This document shows positions 25,987 to 36,186 of a DNA stretch of 64,000 nt, one piece after another. Both the position numbers and the translations under genes were made by a program. Positions within the stretch are counted from its first letter, which is position 1. Every line of letters begins with the position of its first letter. Location: the NCBI GenBank assembly GCA_903929035.1, contig CAIYTF010000091.1, positions 30,503-94,502 of the forward strand, given 5' to 3'. The notes beneath the pieces were generated by a model. That model had not been told where the DNA came from and did not search any database. It saw only the letters and a list, made by a program, of their open reading frames with translations. This stretch comes from an uncultured Ignavibacteriales bacterium (GTDB taxonomy: Bacteria; Bacteroidota; Ignavibacteria; Ignavibacteriales; Ignavibacteriaceae).

Positions 25987-28389
25987 ATGGACCCCAATTT
26001 TTTCGAGCGGCTGCTCGCGACTTTTAAAATAGAAGCTGAAGATCACCTGAAAAACCTTTCAGCTGGGCTGGTTCGATTTGAAAATTCTAATGAGGACATT
26101 ACAAGGAGCGAGACTCTTGAGTTTATATATCGCGAAGCCCATAGTTTAAAGGGTGCTGCACGTGCTGTCAGCTTGAACGAGATAGAGGGTATTTGCCAAA
26201 ATATTGAATCTGTCTTTTCTGCTGTTAAAAAGGATGAGTTAAAAGTATCCACATCGGTTTTTGATTTACTTCACTCTTCTGTTGATTTAATTACCACATA
26301 TTTAAGTTCTGCACCGGAAGAAAAACCAGTCATTGAATCGCGAATAGAGAGTGTAACAAGCAGGCTGCAAATGCTTCTTTATGAAGGTATTATTCATTCT
26401 GAAAAACAAAATGTGAACACAGAAACAGAAACGCTATATCTTGAAAACAGAGAAGCCCAGACAGTTAGTGCCGGAGTTGACATACGGGAACTCGAGAAAA
26501 TTAAAACATCGTTCTTTCCTTTTGATGGAAATAAAAATTTTGATCCCGCTAAATCTGTTAAAGTTTTACCCGTTCCACATAAAACAGCTGCTGCCAAACA
26601 AGCATCTGATGATTTATTAAAAATTTCGTTCTCCCGTCTTGATCATCTGTATCATTTTTCGGAAGAATTAATAACTTCGAAACTCCGGTATTCTCAGATT
26701 GTAGATAATTTTCAACAAATTCAGTTTCGTCTTTCCGCGTGGAAAAGAGAAATTCAAAAGATTGAATCAGTTCACGCTACCGTTAAGAGAAAAATTGACA
26801 GTACCTTATATTCTGAATCAACGGAGGAACAAAATATTCTTCGGGGATTGTTCGAGTTTATAGAATGGAATCACGAATATCTTTCCTCGATAGAATCGCT
26901 GTTTTCAGCCAACCGGAAGACTTCTCTAAAAGAACAAAAGCTGCTTCAATCTAATATTGATGGATTGCGTGAAACAATTCGCGAATTGCTTATATTGCCA
27001 TTTACTCACTTGGTGGATATTGTTCCTAAGATGGCGAGAGATATTGCAAAAGACATAGGAAAAGAGGTTGAAGTTTTTATTGACGGTGCAGAAATAGAAA
27101 TTGAAAAACGAATTCTCGATGAATTTCGGGATCCGTTAATTCACCTTATCCGCAATTCAATCGACCACGGCATAGAAGCACAGGGCACACGAATGAGGGC
27201 GGGAAAGCCGGTGAAAGGCAAAATCCGTGTTTCAATAACACAAACACAGGCGGCTAAGGTTGTTATTCAAATTTATGATGATGGTGCTGGCATTGATGTT
27301 GAGAATTTAAAACAAGCCGCTATAAAAAAGAATATTATTACAAGGGAAGAGGCTGCTCAATTAAGTTATAATAACGCGTTGGAACTTGTTTTTCGTTCCG
27401 GAATAACTACATCGCGTGTTATTACCGATCTATCGGGAAGGGGATTAGGAATGGCTATTGTAAAAGAAAAAATAGAGAAGCTTGGCGGCTACGTTGTAAT
27501 TGAATCAGAACAAGACAAAGGAACCACATTTACAATACACCTCCCTGTTTCAATTGCCGCTCTGCGTGCTATCACTCTTACCTGTGCCAATCGTGTATTT
27601 CAGCTCCCGACAACGCGCGTGAAAAAAATTTACAGGGTAAAACAAAGTGACATTATTACTATTGAAAATAAACCGTCAATCATTTTAGACAACACACCGC
27701 TGCCGGTCATTTCAATTGCCGAGATTTTGCAGCTTCCGGCGACTCAAGAATCCGAAAGAGAGCAATTTTTTCTTTGTATTATTTCTATATCTGATGAAAA
27801 AATTGCACTTTCATTTGATGAGCTGATTGACGAGAATGAAATCGTTATCAAGCCGTTTAATAAACAGCTGAAAAAAATTAAAAACATAGCAGGTGCCGGA
27901 TTAACAGCGGATGGAAGTATCATCCCTATTCTCGATATTAATGATTTGTTTCGTTCCGCTAAAGAATACTACTCCGCGGCTGCAACTCCAAAACAGGATG
28001 TCGGAACAAAAAGTGATATTCGTGCTAAACAATTGTTGGTGGCAGACGATTCTATAACTTCCAGGATGTTAATGAAAGATATTCTTGAATCGGCAGGCTA
28101 TATAGTTCTAACGGCAATTGATGGTATTGATGCGCTCACCGCTTTGAAAGCCAATAAATTTGATCTGGTTGTAACTGATGTTGAAATGCCTCGTATGAAC
28201 GGGTTCGATCTTACTGCTGCAATCAGGAAAAATCCCAAAACAGCGGAATTGCCTGTTGTGCTGGTCACAGGTTTATCAAAACGAGAAGACCGCGAGCGTG
28301 GAATTGATGTTGGTGCTAACGCGTATATTCTCAAGTCAGGCTTTGACCAAAGCAATATGCTTGACATAATAGATAAATTGATAATATGA
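25987..28389 (+). CDS. cheA: CheA histidine kinase with C-terminal receiver domain
   Basis: 800 residues. The HPt domain has the phosphorylated His52 (REAHSLKGAAR). A linker and dimerisation region follow, then the HATPase at ~370-520 (IRNSIDHGIE, DDGAGID, DLSGRGLGMAIV), a CheW-like domain at ~530-660, and a receiver at ~675-795 with the acceptor Asp near 732 (VVTDVEMPRMNGF). The CheA-REC arrangement is that of WspE and FrzE. The kinase reads the MCP and phosphorylates CheB, its own REC and probably the REC-kinase downstream. It starts 8 bp after the MCP stop. Confidence 0.95.
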   Translation: MDPNFFERLLATFKIEAEDHLKNLSAGLVRFENSNEDITRSETLEFIYREAHSLKGAARAVSLNEIEGICQNIESVFSAVKKDELKVSTSVFDLLHSSVDLITTYLSSAPEEKPVIESRIESVTSRLQMLLYEGIIHSEKQNVNTETETLYLENREAQTVSAGVDIRELEKIKTSFFPFDGNKNFDPAKSVKVLPVPHKTAAAKQASDDLLKISFSRLDHLYHFSEELITSKLRYSQIVDNFQQIQFRLSAWKREIQKIESVHATVKRKIDSTLYSESTEEQNILRGLFEFIEWNHEYLSSIESLFSANRKTSLKEQKLLQSNIDGLRETIRELLILPFTHLVDIVPKMARDIAKDIGKEVEVFIDGAEIEIEKRILDEFRDPLIHLIRNSIDHGIEAQGTRMRAGKPVKGKIRVSITQTQAAKVVIQIYDDGAGIDVENLKQAAIKKNIITREEAAQLSYNNALELVFRSGITTSRVITDLSGRGLGMAIVKEKIEKLGGYVVIESEQDKGTTFTIHLPVSIAALRAITLTCANRVFQLPTTRVKKIYRVKQSDIITIENKPSIILDNTPLPVISIAEILQLPATQESEREQFFLCIISISDEKIALSFDELIDENEIVIKPFNKQLKKIKNIAGAGLTADGSIIPILDINDLFRSAKEYYSAAATPKQDVGTKSDIRAKQLLVADDSITSRMLMKDILESAGYIVLTAIDGIDALTALKANKFDLVVTDVEMPRMNGFDLTAAIRKNPKTAELPVVLVTGLSKREDRERGIDVGANAYILKSGFDQSNMLDIIDKLII

Positions 28390-29423
28390 TACGTGTACTT
28401 ATAGCCGAAGATTCACCGGTGATGCAGGATTTACTCACCCACGTCTTGGAAGCCGATCCTGCAATAATGGTAGCAGGTATTGCCGCGAATGGCAGAGAAG
28501 CTATTGAAATGGTAAAAAAACTAAGCCCTGATATTCTTACAATGGATGTCAATATGCCTGTTATAAATGGATTGGAAGCAACGCGCATAATTATGCGAGA
28601 ATGCCCTCTGCCCGTAATTATTGTCAGTTCTGATTACCACCCTCAAGATGTTGAAGCAGCTTTTAAAGCTCTTCAATATGGTGCTGTTGCTGTTGCCGAG
28701 AAACCGCATTCATACGGTGCTCTTCAATTTGAACAGTGTGCTGCACGGCTGGTCCGCACGGTAAAATTAATGTCTGAAATTAAGGTCGTGCGCAGAACTT
28801 TCTTATCAGGTGCTGCCAAAAGCAACATTGATTTGGTTCCTGCCGTAAATCTTACAAAGCAGAAAATTCAATTGATTGCCATTGGTGCATCAACGGGCGG
28901 ACCGCAGGCACTTGAAAAAATACTATCATCCTTGCCCCCCGATTTTACAATCCCGATCCTTATTCTGCAGCATATTACCGCGGGGTTTACTGCAGGGTTT
29001 ACCGATTGGGTGAGAACATTATGCAGTATTCCGGTTTCAATCGCATCTCACGATTCAAGGATATTAAATGGAAAGTGTTATATTGCTCCTGAGGGACTTC
29101 ATATAGAAGTAACTAGCGATATGACTTTTCAATTACATAATAAACCGCCTGAGCACGGGTCGCGTCCTTCGGTTTCCGTGTTATTTAGGAGTATTTCCAT
29201 CGCGCTAAAATCCAATGTTGTGGCAGTTCTGTTAAGCGGGATGGGCAAGGATGGCGCGGTGGAACTTGGCTATATTCACGCCAATGGCGGTATTACTATT
29301 GCACAAGACAATGAATCGAGCCTTATCTTTGGTATGCCCGGTGAAGCAGTAAAACTTGGCAGCGCGCAGTATATCCTGTCTTCAAAAGATATTGGCACTT
29401 TTCTTGCGAAAATCAACGTGTAA
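28386..29423 (+). CDS. cheB: chemotaxis response regulator protein-glutamate methylesterase CheB
   Basis: 345 residues. The receiver domain has the acceptor Asp54 (ILTMDVNMPVING). The C-terminal methylesterase has the catalytic triad motifs: Ser in IGASTGGPQAL, His in LQHITAGFTAGF and Asp in GMGKDGA. It removes methyl groups added by CheR, giving adaptation. It overlaps cheA by 4 bp (ATGA). WspF position. Confidence 0.95.
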   Translation: MIRVLIAEDSPVMQDLLTHVLEADPAIMVAGIAANGREAIEMVKKLSPDILTMDVNMPVINGLEATRIIMRECPLPVIIVSSDYHPQDVEAAFKALQYGAVAVAEKPHSYGALQFEQCAARLVRTVKLMSEIKVVRRTFLSGAAKSNIDLVPAVNLTKQKIQLIAIGASTGGPQALEKILSSLPPDFTIPILILQHITAGFTAGFTDWVRTLCSIPVSIASHDSRILNGKCYIAPEGLHIEVTSDMTFQLHNKPPEHGSRPSVSVLFRSISIALKSNVVAVLLSGMGKDGAVELGYIHANGGITIAQDNESSLIFGMPGEAVKLGSAQYILSSKDIGTFLAKINV

Positions 29424-29495
29424 TTTCTTAAATTTACAAATGTATTATTTTGAGATATTATATATCAATGCTACTGCAAAACTTGAAAGTTATTT

Positions 29496-30767
29496 ATGCT
29501 GAAAGAAATTTTAATAGTTGAGGACAGTCCAACACAGTTGGAGCAGCTCCGTTTTATTCTCGAGCAAAACGGATATCTCGTTAAAACCGCGCGCGAGGGC
29601 GTTTCCGCTCTCAAGCTAATTCACGAGAAAAAACCTGAACTAGTTATTAGCGATATAGTTATGCCTGAGTTAGATGGGTATTCACTATGTAGAATCATCA
29701 AGGAAGACTCCGACCTAAAAGATTTGCCGGTGATGCTGCTGACAAATCTCTCAGACCCCCAGGATGTTATTAAAGGATTGCAGGCAGGTGCAGACAATTT
29801 TCTTACTAAACCATATAACGAACATTTTCTTCTTTCCCGTATAAGCTATATCTTACTTAATAAGGAATTACGAACAGGTAGCAGCTCTTCCGATATGGGT
29901 ATTGATATATATTTTAGCGGACGAAAATATTTCATAAATTCTAATAGGATGCAAATCATTGATCTGCTGCTTTCTACTTACGAAAATGCAATCCAAAAAA
30001 ATGCAGAACTTGCAGAAGCCAATCAACAATTAGTCGCGATGCACAGAGAGATCGCGAAAAAGAATCAAGAATTAGAAAAGCTCAATCAAGACAAAAATAA
30101 GTTTCTGCAAATTGCCGCGCACGATATAAGGAACCCGGTAACTGCAATTCTCTCATTCAGTATGATGCTGCTTGATGAATCAAAAGAGAAATTTTCTGAA
30201 GATGAGGCTGAGTTTCTTAAAATTATTCAAGAGTCAAGCGAATTTTTGCTCAAACTCCTTAATGAACTGCTCGATATTTCAGTTATTGAATCGGGACAAC
30301 TGCATCTTAGAATAGATGAACTGGATTTGGTAAAACTAATGAAGAGCAATATAGCTATACATAAAGTTATGGCGGAACGAAAAAAAATCACTGTAAATTT
30401 CAAATCCGATAATAAAGAAATATTCGCCCACTTTGACCAAGTAAAAATTGAGCAGGTGCTAAATAATCTTATCTCTAATGCTATAAAATTCTCTTTACCT
30501 GATAGTGAGGTAAATGTATTGCTTACAAAAAACGATCGTCAAATTATTCTTATGGTAATAGACAACGGACAAGGGATTCCAAAAGATGAACAGGAAAAAC
30601 TATTTCATCCTTTTGCAAAAACAAGCGTCCAGTCAACCGGCGGAGAACGAAGCACAGGGCTGGGACTTTCAATATGTAAGAAAATTGTAGAAGCACATAA
30701 CGGTAAAATATGGTTCGATAGTGAAACGAATAAAGGCAGCACATTTTACGTTGCGCTGCCTATCTAA
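29496..30767 (+). CDS. response regulator-histidine kinase hybrid (REC-HisKA-HATPase)
   Basis: 423 residues. The receiver is at residues 1-120 with acceptor Asp53 (VISDIVMPELDGYS). A coiled-coil region at ~165-205 follows, then HisKA with His209 (AAHDIRNPVTAIL) and an HATPase with DNGQGIPKDEQ and TGLGLSICKKIVE. It lies where wsp operons encode the diguanylate cyclase WspR, 72 bp after cheB. I infer it is the output: CheA phosphorylates its REC, and the kinase domain then acts on an unlinked regulator. The signalling target is not in the window. Confidence 0.88.
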   Translation: MLKEILIVEDSPTQLEQLRFILEQNGYLVKTAREGVSALKLIHEKKPELVISDIVMPELDGYSLCRIIKEDSDLKDLPVMLLTNLSDPQDVIKGLQAGADNFLTKPYNEHFLLSRISYILLNKELRTGSSSSDMGIDIYFSGRKYFINSNRMQIIDLLLSTYENAIQKNAELAEANQQLVAMHREIAKKNQELEKLNQDKNKFLQIAAHDIRNPVTAILSFSMMLLDESKEKFSEDEAEFLKIIQESSEFLLKLLNELLDISVIESGQLHLRIDELDLVKLMKSNIAIHKVMAERKKITVNFKSDNKEIFAHFDQVKIEQVLNNLISNAIKFSLPDSEVNVLLTKNDRQIILMVIDNGQGIPKDEQEKLFHPFAKTSVQSTGGERSTGLGLSICKKIVEAHNGKIWFDSETNKGSTFYVALPI

Positions 30768-30797
30768 GTTTATCCATTTAGAATGTTTATAAGTTGT

Positions 30798-30818
30798 ATT
30801 GCTTCATTTAGAAGCAAT
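30798..30818. terminator. candidate hairpin between convergent genes
   Basis: An 8-bp stem (ATTGCTTC / GAAGCAAT) with a 5-base loop lies between the REC-kinase and rubrerythrin genes. There is no clear T-tract on either side, so a terminator role is uncertain. Confidence 0.35.
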
Positions 30819-30823
30819 TAAAA

Positions 30824-31321
30824 CTATAACTTAACATACTTTGCTTCAGGAAGTCCGCAAATAGGACACTTTTCAGGGGGATTACCAAACTCGATATGTC
30901 CGCACACGGGGCAAAGATAAATTTCACCTGCTTCAATATCTTTTCCATTTTGTGCAGCTTCTAAAGCGAGCTTATATAATTTCGCGTGTACTTCTTCTGC
31001 TTTTACCGCGTAACCAAACATCCGTTTTGCTTTATGGTCTTCCGCGATAGCATCAGCCAGCATTGGCGGATACATAGAAGTAAACTCGTAAGTTTCACCA
31101 TCAATCGCGCCCTGTAAATTCTCAACTGTAGTGCCGATTCCATCCATTGCTTTCAGGTGTCCTTCCGCGTGAATTCGCTCTGCTTCTGCAGCAGTCCTGA
31201 ATAACTTTGCAATGTTAACCAATCCGTCTTTTTCAGCTTGTTTCGCGAAAGCCGTATATTTTTGAAAAGCCTGACTCTCGCCGGCAAATGCTTCTTTTAA
31301 GTTTTCTATCGTTTTTGACAT
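30824..31321 (-). CDS. rubrerythrin
   Basis: 165 residues from the ATG at 31321. The frame is open 20 codons further, but MSKTIENLKEAFAGES is the usual N-terminus. The ferritin-like diiron domain has the glutamate-containing helices (AFAGESQAF, EAERIHAEGH, AEDHKAKRMF, EEVHAKLY). A C-terminal rubredoxin-like knuckle has two CPxCG pairs (YLCPVCGH, KCPICGLP). It reduces hydrogen peroxide in the cytoplasm of anaerobes and microaerophiles, supporting an anaerobic or facultative lifestyle. Monocistronic. Confidence 0.95.
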   Translation of the reverse strand: MSKTIENLKEAFAGESQAFQKYTAFAKQAEKDGLVNIAKLFRTAAEAERIHAEGHLKAMDGIGTTVENLQGAIDGETYEFTSMYPPMLADAIAEDHKAKRMFGYAVKAEEVHAKLYKLALEAAQNGKDIEAGEIYLCPVCGHIEFGNPPEKCPICGLPEAKYVKL

Positions 31322-31467
31322 ATCGAACTTCCAATATTTTGAAAAAAATCTTTTCACAAAATTAGAGATATTTATTGTCAATTTTCACAATATTTACAAA
31401 TTATCTCTCTAAATTGAGGTGTACATCTTAATTTTTTGTTTATTCAATTTATAGAAAAGTATGTTTT

Positions 31468-32865
31468 ATGAAGATTCAGTTTATCGGCGCGGCTCAAACG
31501 GTTACAGGCTCTATGCATTTGCTCCATATTAACGGGAGAAAGATTCTTCTCGATTGCGGGATGTTTCAAGGCAAACGAAAAGATGCATTTGAAATCAATA
31601 GAACATTCGATCTATTTAAGCCATCCGAAATTGATGTGATTATTCTTTCCCACGCGCATATCGATCACGCCGGAAATTTACCCACGTTAGTTAAGAATGG
31701 TTTCTCGGGACCGATTTATTCCACTTCCGCCACGCGCGACCTGTGCAAATTAATGCTGCAAGACTGTGCTCATATTCAGGAAAAAGATATTGAGTTTGTG
31801 AACAAGCGGAGGGAAAGACAGCGTAAAAACTTATTTGAACCTTTATATACACAGGCTGATGTCGAAAATACAATCAGTCTATTTAAACCGGGTAATTATC
31901 ATTCTGACATCGATATTAATGAAGATGTCCGTTTGACATTTTATGATGCAGGGCACATTTTGGGGAGTGCTGTTGTTCATTTGATGATTGAAGAAAATGG
32001 AAAGGTGATAAATTTTGCTTTTTCAGGTGACCTTGGCCGGCCAAACCTGCCAATACTTCGCGACCCTGACAAAATTCCCGATGTGGATTATTTTGTCTGT
32101 GAAAGCACTTATGGCGGACGCTTTCACGATTCTTTTACTGTATCCGGCGATAAAATGACAGAGGTAATCAGGAAAGCAATTGATCGTAAATCGAAAATAA
32201 TTGTTCCCTCTTTCAGTGTTGGAAGAACTCAAGAGCTGGTCTATCTGCTCAATCAATTGTTTGTTGAAAAGAAAGTGCCCCGCATTCCCATCTACGTTGA
32301 TAGTCCTCTCTCTGTAAATGCAACTCAGGTCTTCAGGGAACATCCTGAATGTTTTGACTTTGAAACATCCCGCTTTATCTTGAGAAATAAGGACCCTTTC
32401 GGATTTGAACAGCTTAAATACATTAAAGATGTTGAAGAATCAATCGCGTTGAATAATGCAAAAGGTCCTTGTATGATAATTTCATCATCAGGAATGGCAG
32501 AAGCAGGGCGCATACAACATCATATCGCGAACAATATTGGTAACTCACGCGATATAATTCTCATTGTAGGATTTTGCGCGGAACATACTTTAGGCAGAAA
32601 GTTAGTTGAAAAAGAGCCGGCTGTAAATATACTTGGTGAGGCTCATAAGGTGAAAGCGGAAGTAATTGTATTCAACTCGCTATCCGCCCACGCTGATTCA
32701 AATGAATTGCTGCATTATTGCAAAACCTTAGACCGCGAAAAACTAAAATCCATTTTCCTTGTACACGGCGATATTGACCAGCAGGAAAAAATGAAAGCAC
32801 GTTTGCTTCAAGAGAACTTCAAAAATGTTGAAATACCGCTGCGCGGCAATATTTTTGAGTTGTAA
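31468..32865 (+). CDS. MBL-fold beta-CASP metallohydrolase (RNA-processing type)
   Basis: 465 residues. The metallo-beta-lactamase motif SHAHIDHAG (HxHxDH, residues ~62-67) is present, with further metal ligands in YDAGHILGSA and FSGDLG. A beta-CASP domain follows (SFSVGRTQELVYLLN), and the C-terminal RMMBL-type end includes VFNSLSAHAD and LVHGD. Family members are RNA endo/exonucleases related to CPSF73 and YsgA-like bacterial proteins; the substrate here is not known. It stands divergent from rubrerythrin. Confidence 0.88.
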   Translation: MKIQFIGAAQTVTGSMHLLHINGRKILLDCGMFQGKRKDAFEINRTFDLFKPSEIDVIILSHAHIDHAGNLPTLVKNGFSGPIYSTSATRDLCKLMLQDCAHIQEKDIEFVNKRRERQRKNLFEPLYTQADVENTISLFKPGNYHSDIDINEDVRLTFYDAGHILGSAVVHLMIEENGKVINFAFSGDLGRPNLPILRDPDKIPDVDYFVCESTYGGRFHDSFTVSGDKMTEVIRKAIDRKSKIIVPSFSVGRTQELVYLLNQLFVEKKVPRIPIYVDSPLSVNATQVFREHPECFDFETSRFILRNKDPFGFEQLKYIKDVEESIALNNAKGPCMIISSSGMAEAGRIQHHIANNIGNSRDIILIVGFCAEHTLGRKLVEKEPAVNILGEAHKVKAEVIVFNSLSAHADSNELLHYCKTLDREKLKSIFLVHGDIDQQEKMKARLLQENFKNVEIPLRGNIFEL

Positions 32866-32990
32866 TTTCAAAAATATCGGTCGATTAACGAGAGTATTGA
32901 TGCTTGTGATTAGAATGATTTTTATATTTGTTTTTCTTCTTTCATAGAAATCATTCAAATCACAAAAATCAATGTTCCGACAATAGCACT

Positions 32991-34886
32991 TTGCGACTCA
33001 CTGTTATACTAATATTCATTTCGTGCTTTGCAATGCAAGCGCAGTTTCGGCAGGACTCGTTACTTTTCTATCCTGCCGAAGATGCTCCGGTAAAATTCAC
33101 ATCCGCGTTTGATAAGCAAAATAACTCTTATAATTTCCTCAGTGACTTAGCGTGGACACAGTCAATCGGTTTATTCAAATCTTTTCTTTTCGATAATTTC
33201 TCCCATAGCTCTATTCGTGCCGCGAACCAAGATTCGCGGGAGACACATAAATTAAAACTCGGCACTCGATACTTAATGTCCGGCGGTTTCTCTTTAGGAT
33301 ATATCGCGGATGTACTAAATTATAAGGATTCACACAGTACTGCTATTAATTCAACAAATCGGGGGTCTGTTGAATTATTTTCACAATATAGCTTAAATGA
33401 TTCAATGTATATTGCTCTTTCGGGTGGTTACATTAAAAATCGCCAAATAGATGTTACCGACAAAGGTACATTAATGGAATTTGAAAGCAATATTAAGAGA
33501 TTTAAGTTCTCTGATATTTCGCTGACAACTACCTTAAAGTTTCGCGAAGAATTAATTACTCCGCGTCAAAACCAAGATAATATACTCTCGTTATTAATTG
33601 AAACTGCAGATGCTTTGCCAATTAAGAATGAATTGAAAGTTATTGCCGAACGGCAAAGAAATGATTTTTACCTGACCGCGGATTCCATCTCGGCGCGAGA
33701 ATTTGGAGTTACTAAAAATATTCAGCAGCGAATAGAAAACAATTATGGTTTTGAAGACCGACTCGCGAATGTTAATTTTGCTCCTAATATGAACGGCGGA
33801 CTCTTTGTTTCTTACTTAAATAAAGAAGTAAACAGTAATTATTATTACGTTCCTGTGCAAGATTTTTCCAAAGATGTTGTGCCGACACGAATTATCGAGT
33901 CACGGTTAGAAATTGGGTCAGATATTGACTTTATCAGTTCTCAAATTGACTCCCGATTTAAGATTAATTTTCAAGAACGAGATGAGAGAAGGAGCATTCC
34001 ATCCCGTGAGCATATAGGCGAATTTATGTTTGACTCTCTTTCATCAGTTCAAGAGAAGAACAACAGTACTTCCAAGAAAATATCACTCGCGTGGACAAAC
34101 ACTTTCAGGATTTCCGACAATGACGATATAGGAATTATTGCATCTCATTCAAAACTTCAATACGATACACCAAGCGGCCAAAATTTTGATGACCGCGATG
34201 AATTGCTTTCTATCGCGCGTGTTTCCTATCAGCGAGTGTTCTTTCCTTTCTTCAGGGCAGGTCTTATGCTTGAAGGTAGTTTGAACCATATTGTTTATAT
34301 TTCTTCGCTCAAAAGTTCAAACAATTTTCAAAATAAAATTCTTCGCCTGCAGACTTTATCAAAGATTGACTTTACAAATTTCTCGAACACCTCATCTTTT
34401 GAAATACTTGCAAACTACACCGTGTATGACTATAAAGACCCTTCTCAAAATTTGAAAAGTTTTTCTTTTCGGCAATTCATAGCCAATGATTCACTCACTT
34501 TAGTTTTAACATCGAATTATCGCGTAAGCGGAATTGGTTATATAAAAATTTCAGAACAAGCTTCTATGAACTGGATTAAATTTACTATTTCACCGCTTCG
34601 AGAAAACAGGGAGAACTTTTTTCATCTGCAATTTATAACTAACTACAATATTTCATCGTTTGGAATCGGAATAAGGTATTTTTCACTGACCACCTTTTCT
34701 TACAGGCAGAAAATTAAAGAAGAATCATATTCCTACACCAGCATTGGACCTTCTTCTGAGCTTATTTTGATAGTTCGTGACTTTTTAGACCTTCGTTTTT
34801 CGGGATGGTATGAATTTATTACCCGGAAAGAGGACACTCCCCTGAAACAATCTACATTCCGGTCACAAATAACTATAAAATTTTGA
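32991..34886 (+). CDS. predicted outer-membrane beta-barrel protein, unknown function
   Basis: The frame is open from 32928, but a TTG start at 32991 gives a compact signal peptide (MRLTVILIFISCFAMQAQ). No ATG is available, so the start is uncertain. The rest (about 610 residues) is made of repeated amphipathic strands with alternating aromatic and polar residues and ends in ITIKF, an outer-membrane barrel terminus. I do not recognise a family. It lies 125 bp downstream of the beta-CASP gene and just upstream of an anti-sigma-type ATPase gene. Confidence 0.65.
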   Translation: MRLTVILIFISCFAMQAQFRQDSLLFYPAEDAPVKFTSAFDKQNNSYNFLSDLAWTQSIGLFKSFLFDNFSHSSIRAANQDSRETHKLKLGTRYLMSGGFSLGYIADVLNYKDSHSTAINSTNRGSVELFSQYSLNDSMYIALSGGYIKNRQIDVTDKGTLMEFESNIKRFKFSDISLTTTLKFREELITPRQNQDNILSLLIETADALPIKNELKVIAERQRNDFYLTADSISAREFGVTKNIQQRIENNYGFEDRLANVNFAPNMNGGLFVSYLNKEVNSNYYYVPVQDFSKDVVPTRIIESRLEIGSDIDFISSQIDSRFKINFQERDERRSIPSREHIGEFMFDSLSSVQEKNNSTSKKISLAWTNTFRISDNDDIGIIASHSKLQYDTPSGQNFDDRDELLSIARVSYQRVFFPFFRAGLMLEGSLNHIVYISSLKSSNNFQNKILRLQTLSKIDFTNFSNTSSFEILANYTVYDYKDPSQNLKSFSFRQFIANDSLTLVLTSNYRVSGIGYIKISEQASMNWIKFTISPLRENRENFFHLQFITNYNISSFGIGIRYFSLTTFSYRQKIKEESYSYTSIGPSSELILIVRDFLDLRFSGWYEFITRKEDTPLKQSTFRSQITIKF

Positions 34887-34938
34887 TTGTTCATTTTCAT
34901 TTTTTTGTTATTTTTTATTGTTAAACATTTTAATTTAA

Positions 34939-35352
34939 TTGAAACCAAAACACTTTTCATTAGAAATATTCAGCGATCCCAAACACCTCTCCAAAGTAGA
35001 GGATTTTGTGGATATGATCTCGGTTGAATCAGAATTAGATTCCGGCAAAATACCCGGTGTCTTACTTGCTGTAACTGAAGCTACAACAAACGCTTTGATT
35101 CACGGCAACCTGAGGGATGTGAGTAAAAAGGTTTTTATTTGCGCGGATATTTCCAAGGAATCTTTAATTATTAAGGTGAAAGACCAAGGTCGTGGTTTCA
35201 ATCCGGACACTATCCCGGACCCCACTAAACCGGAAAATCTTCTTAAAGATTCGGGGCGCGGTCTCTATCTTATGCGCTACCACGCCAACGAACTTAAATA
35301 TAATATTACTCCCGAAGGAACTGAGACTATTCTTGTTATTTCACTTCCTTAA
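34939..35352 (+). CDS. RsbW/SpoIIAB-like anti-sigma factor ATP-binding protein
   Basis: 137 residues with an HATPase_c_2 fold. The N box is in AVTEATTNALIHGN, the G1 box in VKDQGRGFNP, and a GRGLYLMRY motif follows. Such proteins are serine kinases that control anti-anti-sigma partners. No STAS or sigma gene is next to it. The start is TTG (34939). The stop overlaps the stop of the convergent gene by a few bases, leaving no room for a dedicated terminator. Confidence 0.85.
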   Translation: MKPKHFSLEIFSDPKHLSKVEDFVDMISVESELDSGKIPGVLLAVTEATTNALIHGNLRDVSKKVFICADISKESLIIKVKDQGRGFNPDTIPDPTKPENLLKDSGRGLYLMRYHANELKYNITPEGTETILVISLP

Positions 35353-35996
35353 TAGTAGAATCTAACTCCCGCGCGCAGCATTAAACCTGCTAAATCATAA
35401 GACCGCTCGATCACTCTTTTGTTTCCATCAGAATCTGTTACATCATATTGCCAGCTTGGCTGTGAATGATGATAACTGATTTCAGCAAGAACATCTGAAC
35501 GCCGCCCCAATGGATATTTAACACCAACTCCAATTTGCCAGCAAAAATCTACGGCAGCTTTCATTTCGTCATTAGATGGATTTGAATAACTGCGATAGTT
35601 AATAATAAGAAAATCTAAACCCAGTGAACCTGTTGCATATATTTTTATATCTCTTTCCAACGGGAAATTCAGATACATACCGTACTGAACGGGGAATAAA
35701 TTGAGATTTGTTTTTGCCATTACTTCATTTGTACTCCCAAACGAACCAGCCCCTTTGTTAACCTTGTTGTATTCATTTACTAATCGTTGATCAGTATAGT
35801 TTTTATTAAACCAATCCAACGAAAATCCCATTTGGAAATTCTCGTCAACTTCCTGTACCCATTGCGCACCGATAATAAATCCGCCATCTGTTACTGCAGG
35901 AGCATAATATCCTAAACGCACTATCGCTGTTCTGTTCTGTGTAAACCCGATTATTGAAATACACGTTACGAGTGCTAAGACAAATTTTACTTTCAT
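35349..35996 (-). CDS. small outer-membrane beta-barrel protein
   Basis: 215 residues with signal peptide MKVKFVLALVTCISIIGFTQ and about eight predicted strands. Internal features include GAQWVQEVDENFQMGFSLDW and GVGVKYPLGRRSDVLAEISY. It ends in an aromatic pair (RFYY). It resembles the OmpA-barrel/PorT-like class common in Bacteroidota, without a specific function. Monocistronic, convergent with the anti-sigma-type gene. Confidence 0.7.
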   Translation of the reverse strand: MKVKFVLALVTCISIIGFTQNRTAIVRLGYYAPAVTDGGFIIGAQWVQEVDENFQMGFSLDWFNKNYTDQRLVNEYNKVNKGAGSFGSTNEVMAKTNLNLFPVQYGMYLNFPLERDIKIYATGSLGLDFLIINYRSYSNPSNDEMKAAVDFCWQIGVGVKYPLGRRSDVLAEISYHHSQPSWQYDVTDSDGNKRVIERSYDLAGLMLRAGVRFYY

Positions 35997-36186
35997 CTGA
36001 TAACCTTTCTTATTCTGTATTAATGTTAATCTCTATATCAAAATTAAACATTTTTTCATCTTCTTTTACATCATTATTGATTTTCCTGTGCAGCATAGTG
36101 AACAATTTACAACCATTTTTCCCTCTTTTTAGCTTATCTTTCAAACCGTAATTGTATCAGAATTTTTTCAAGGTATTAAAACTAAT

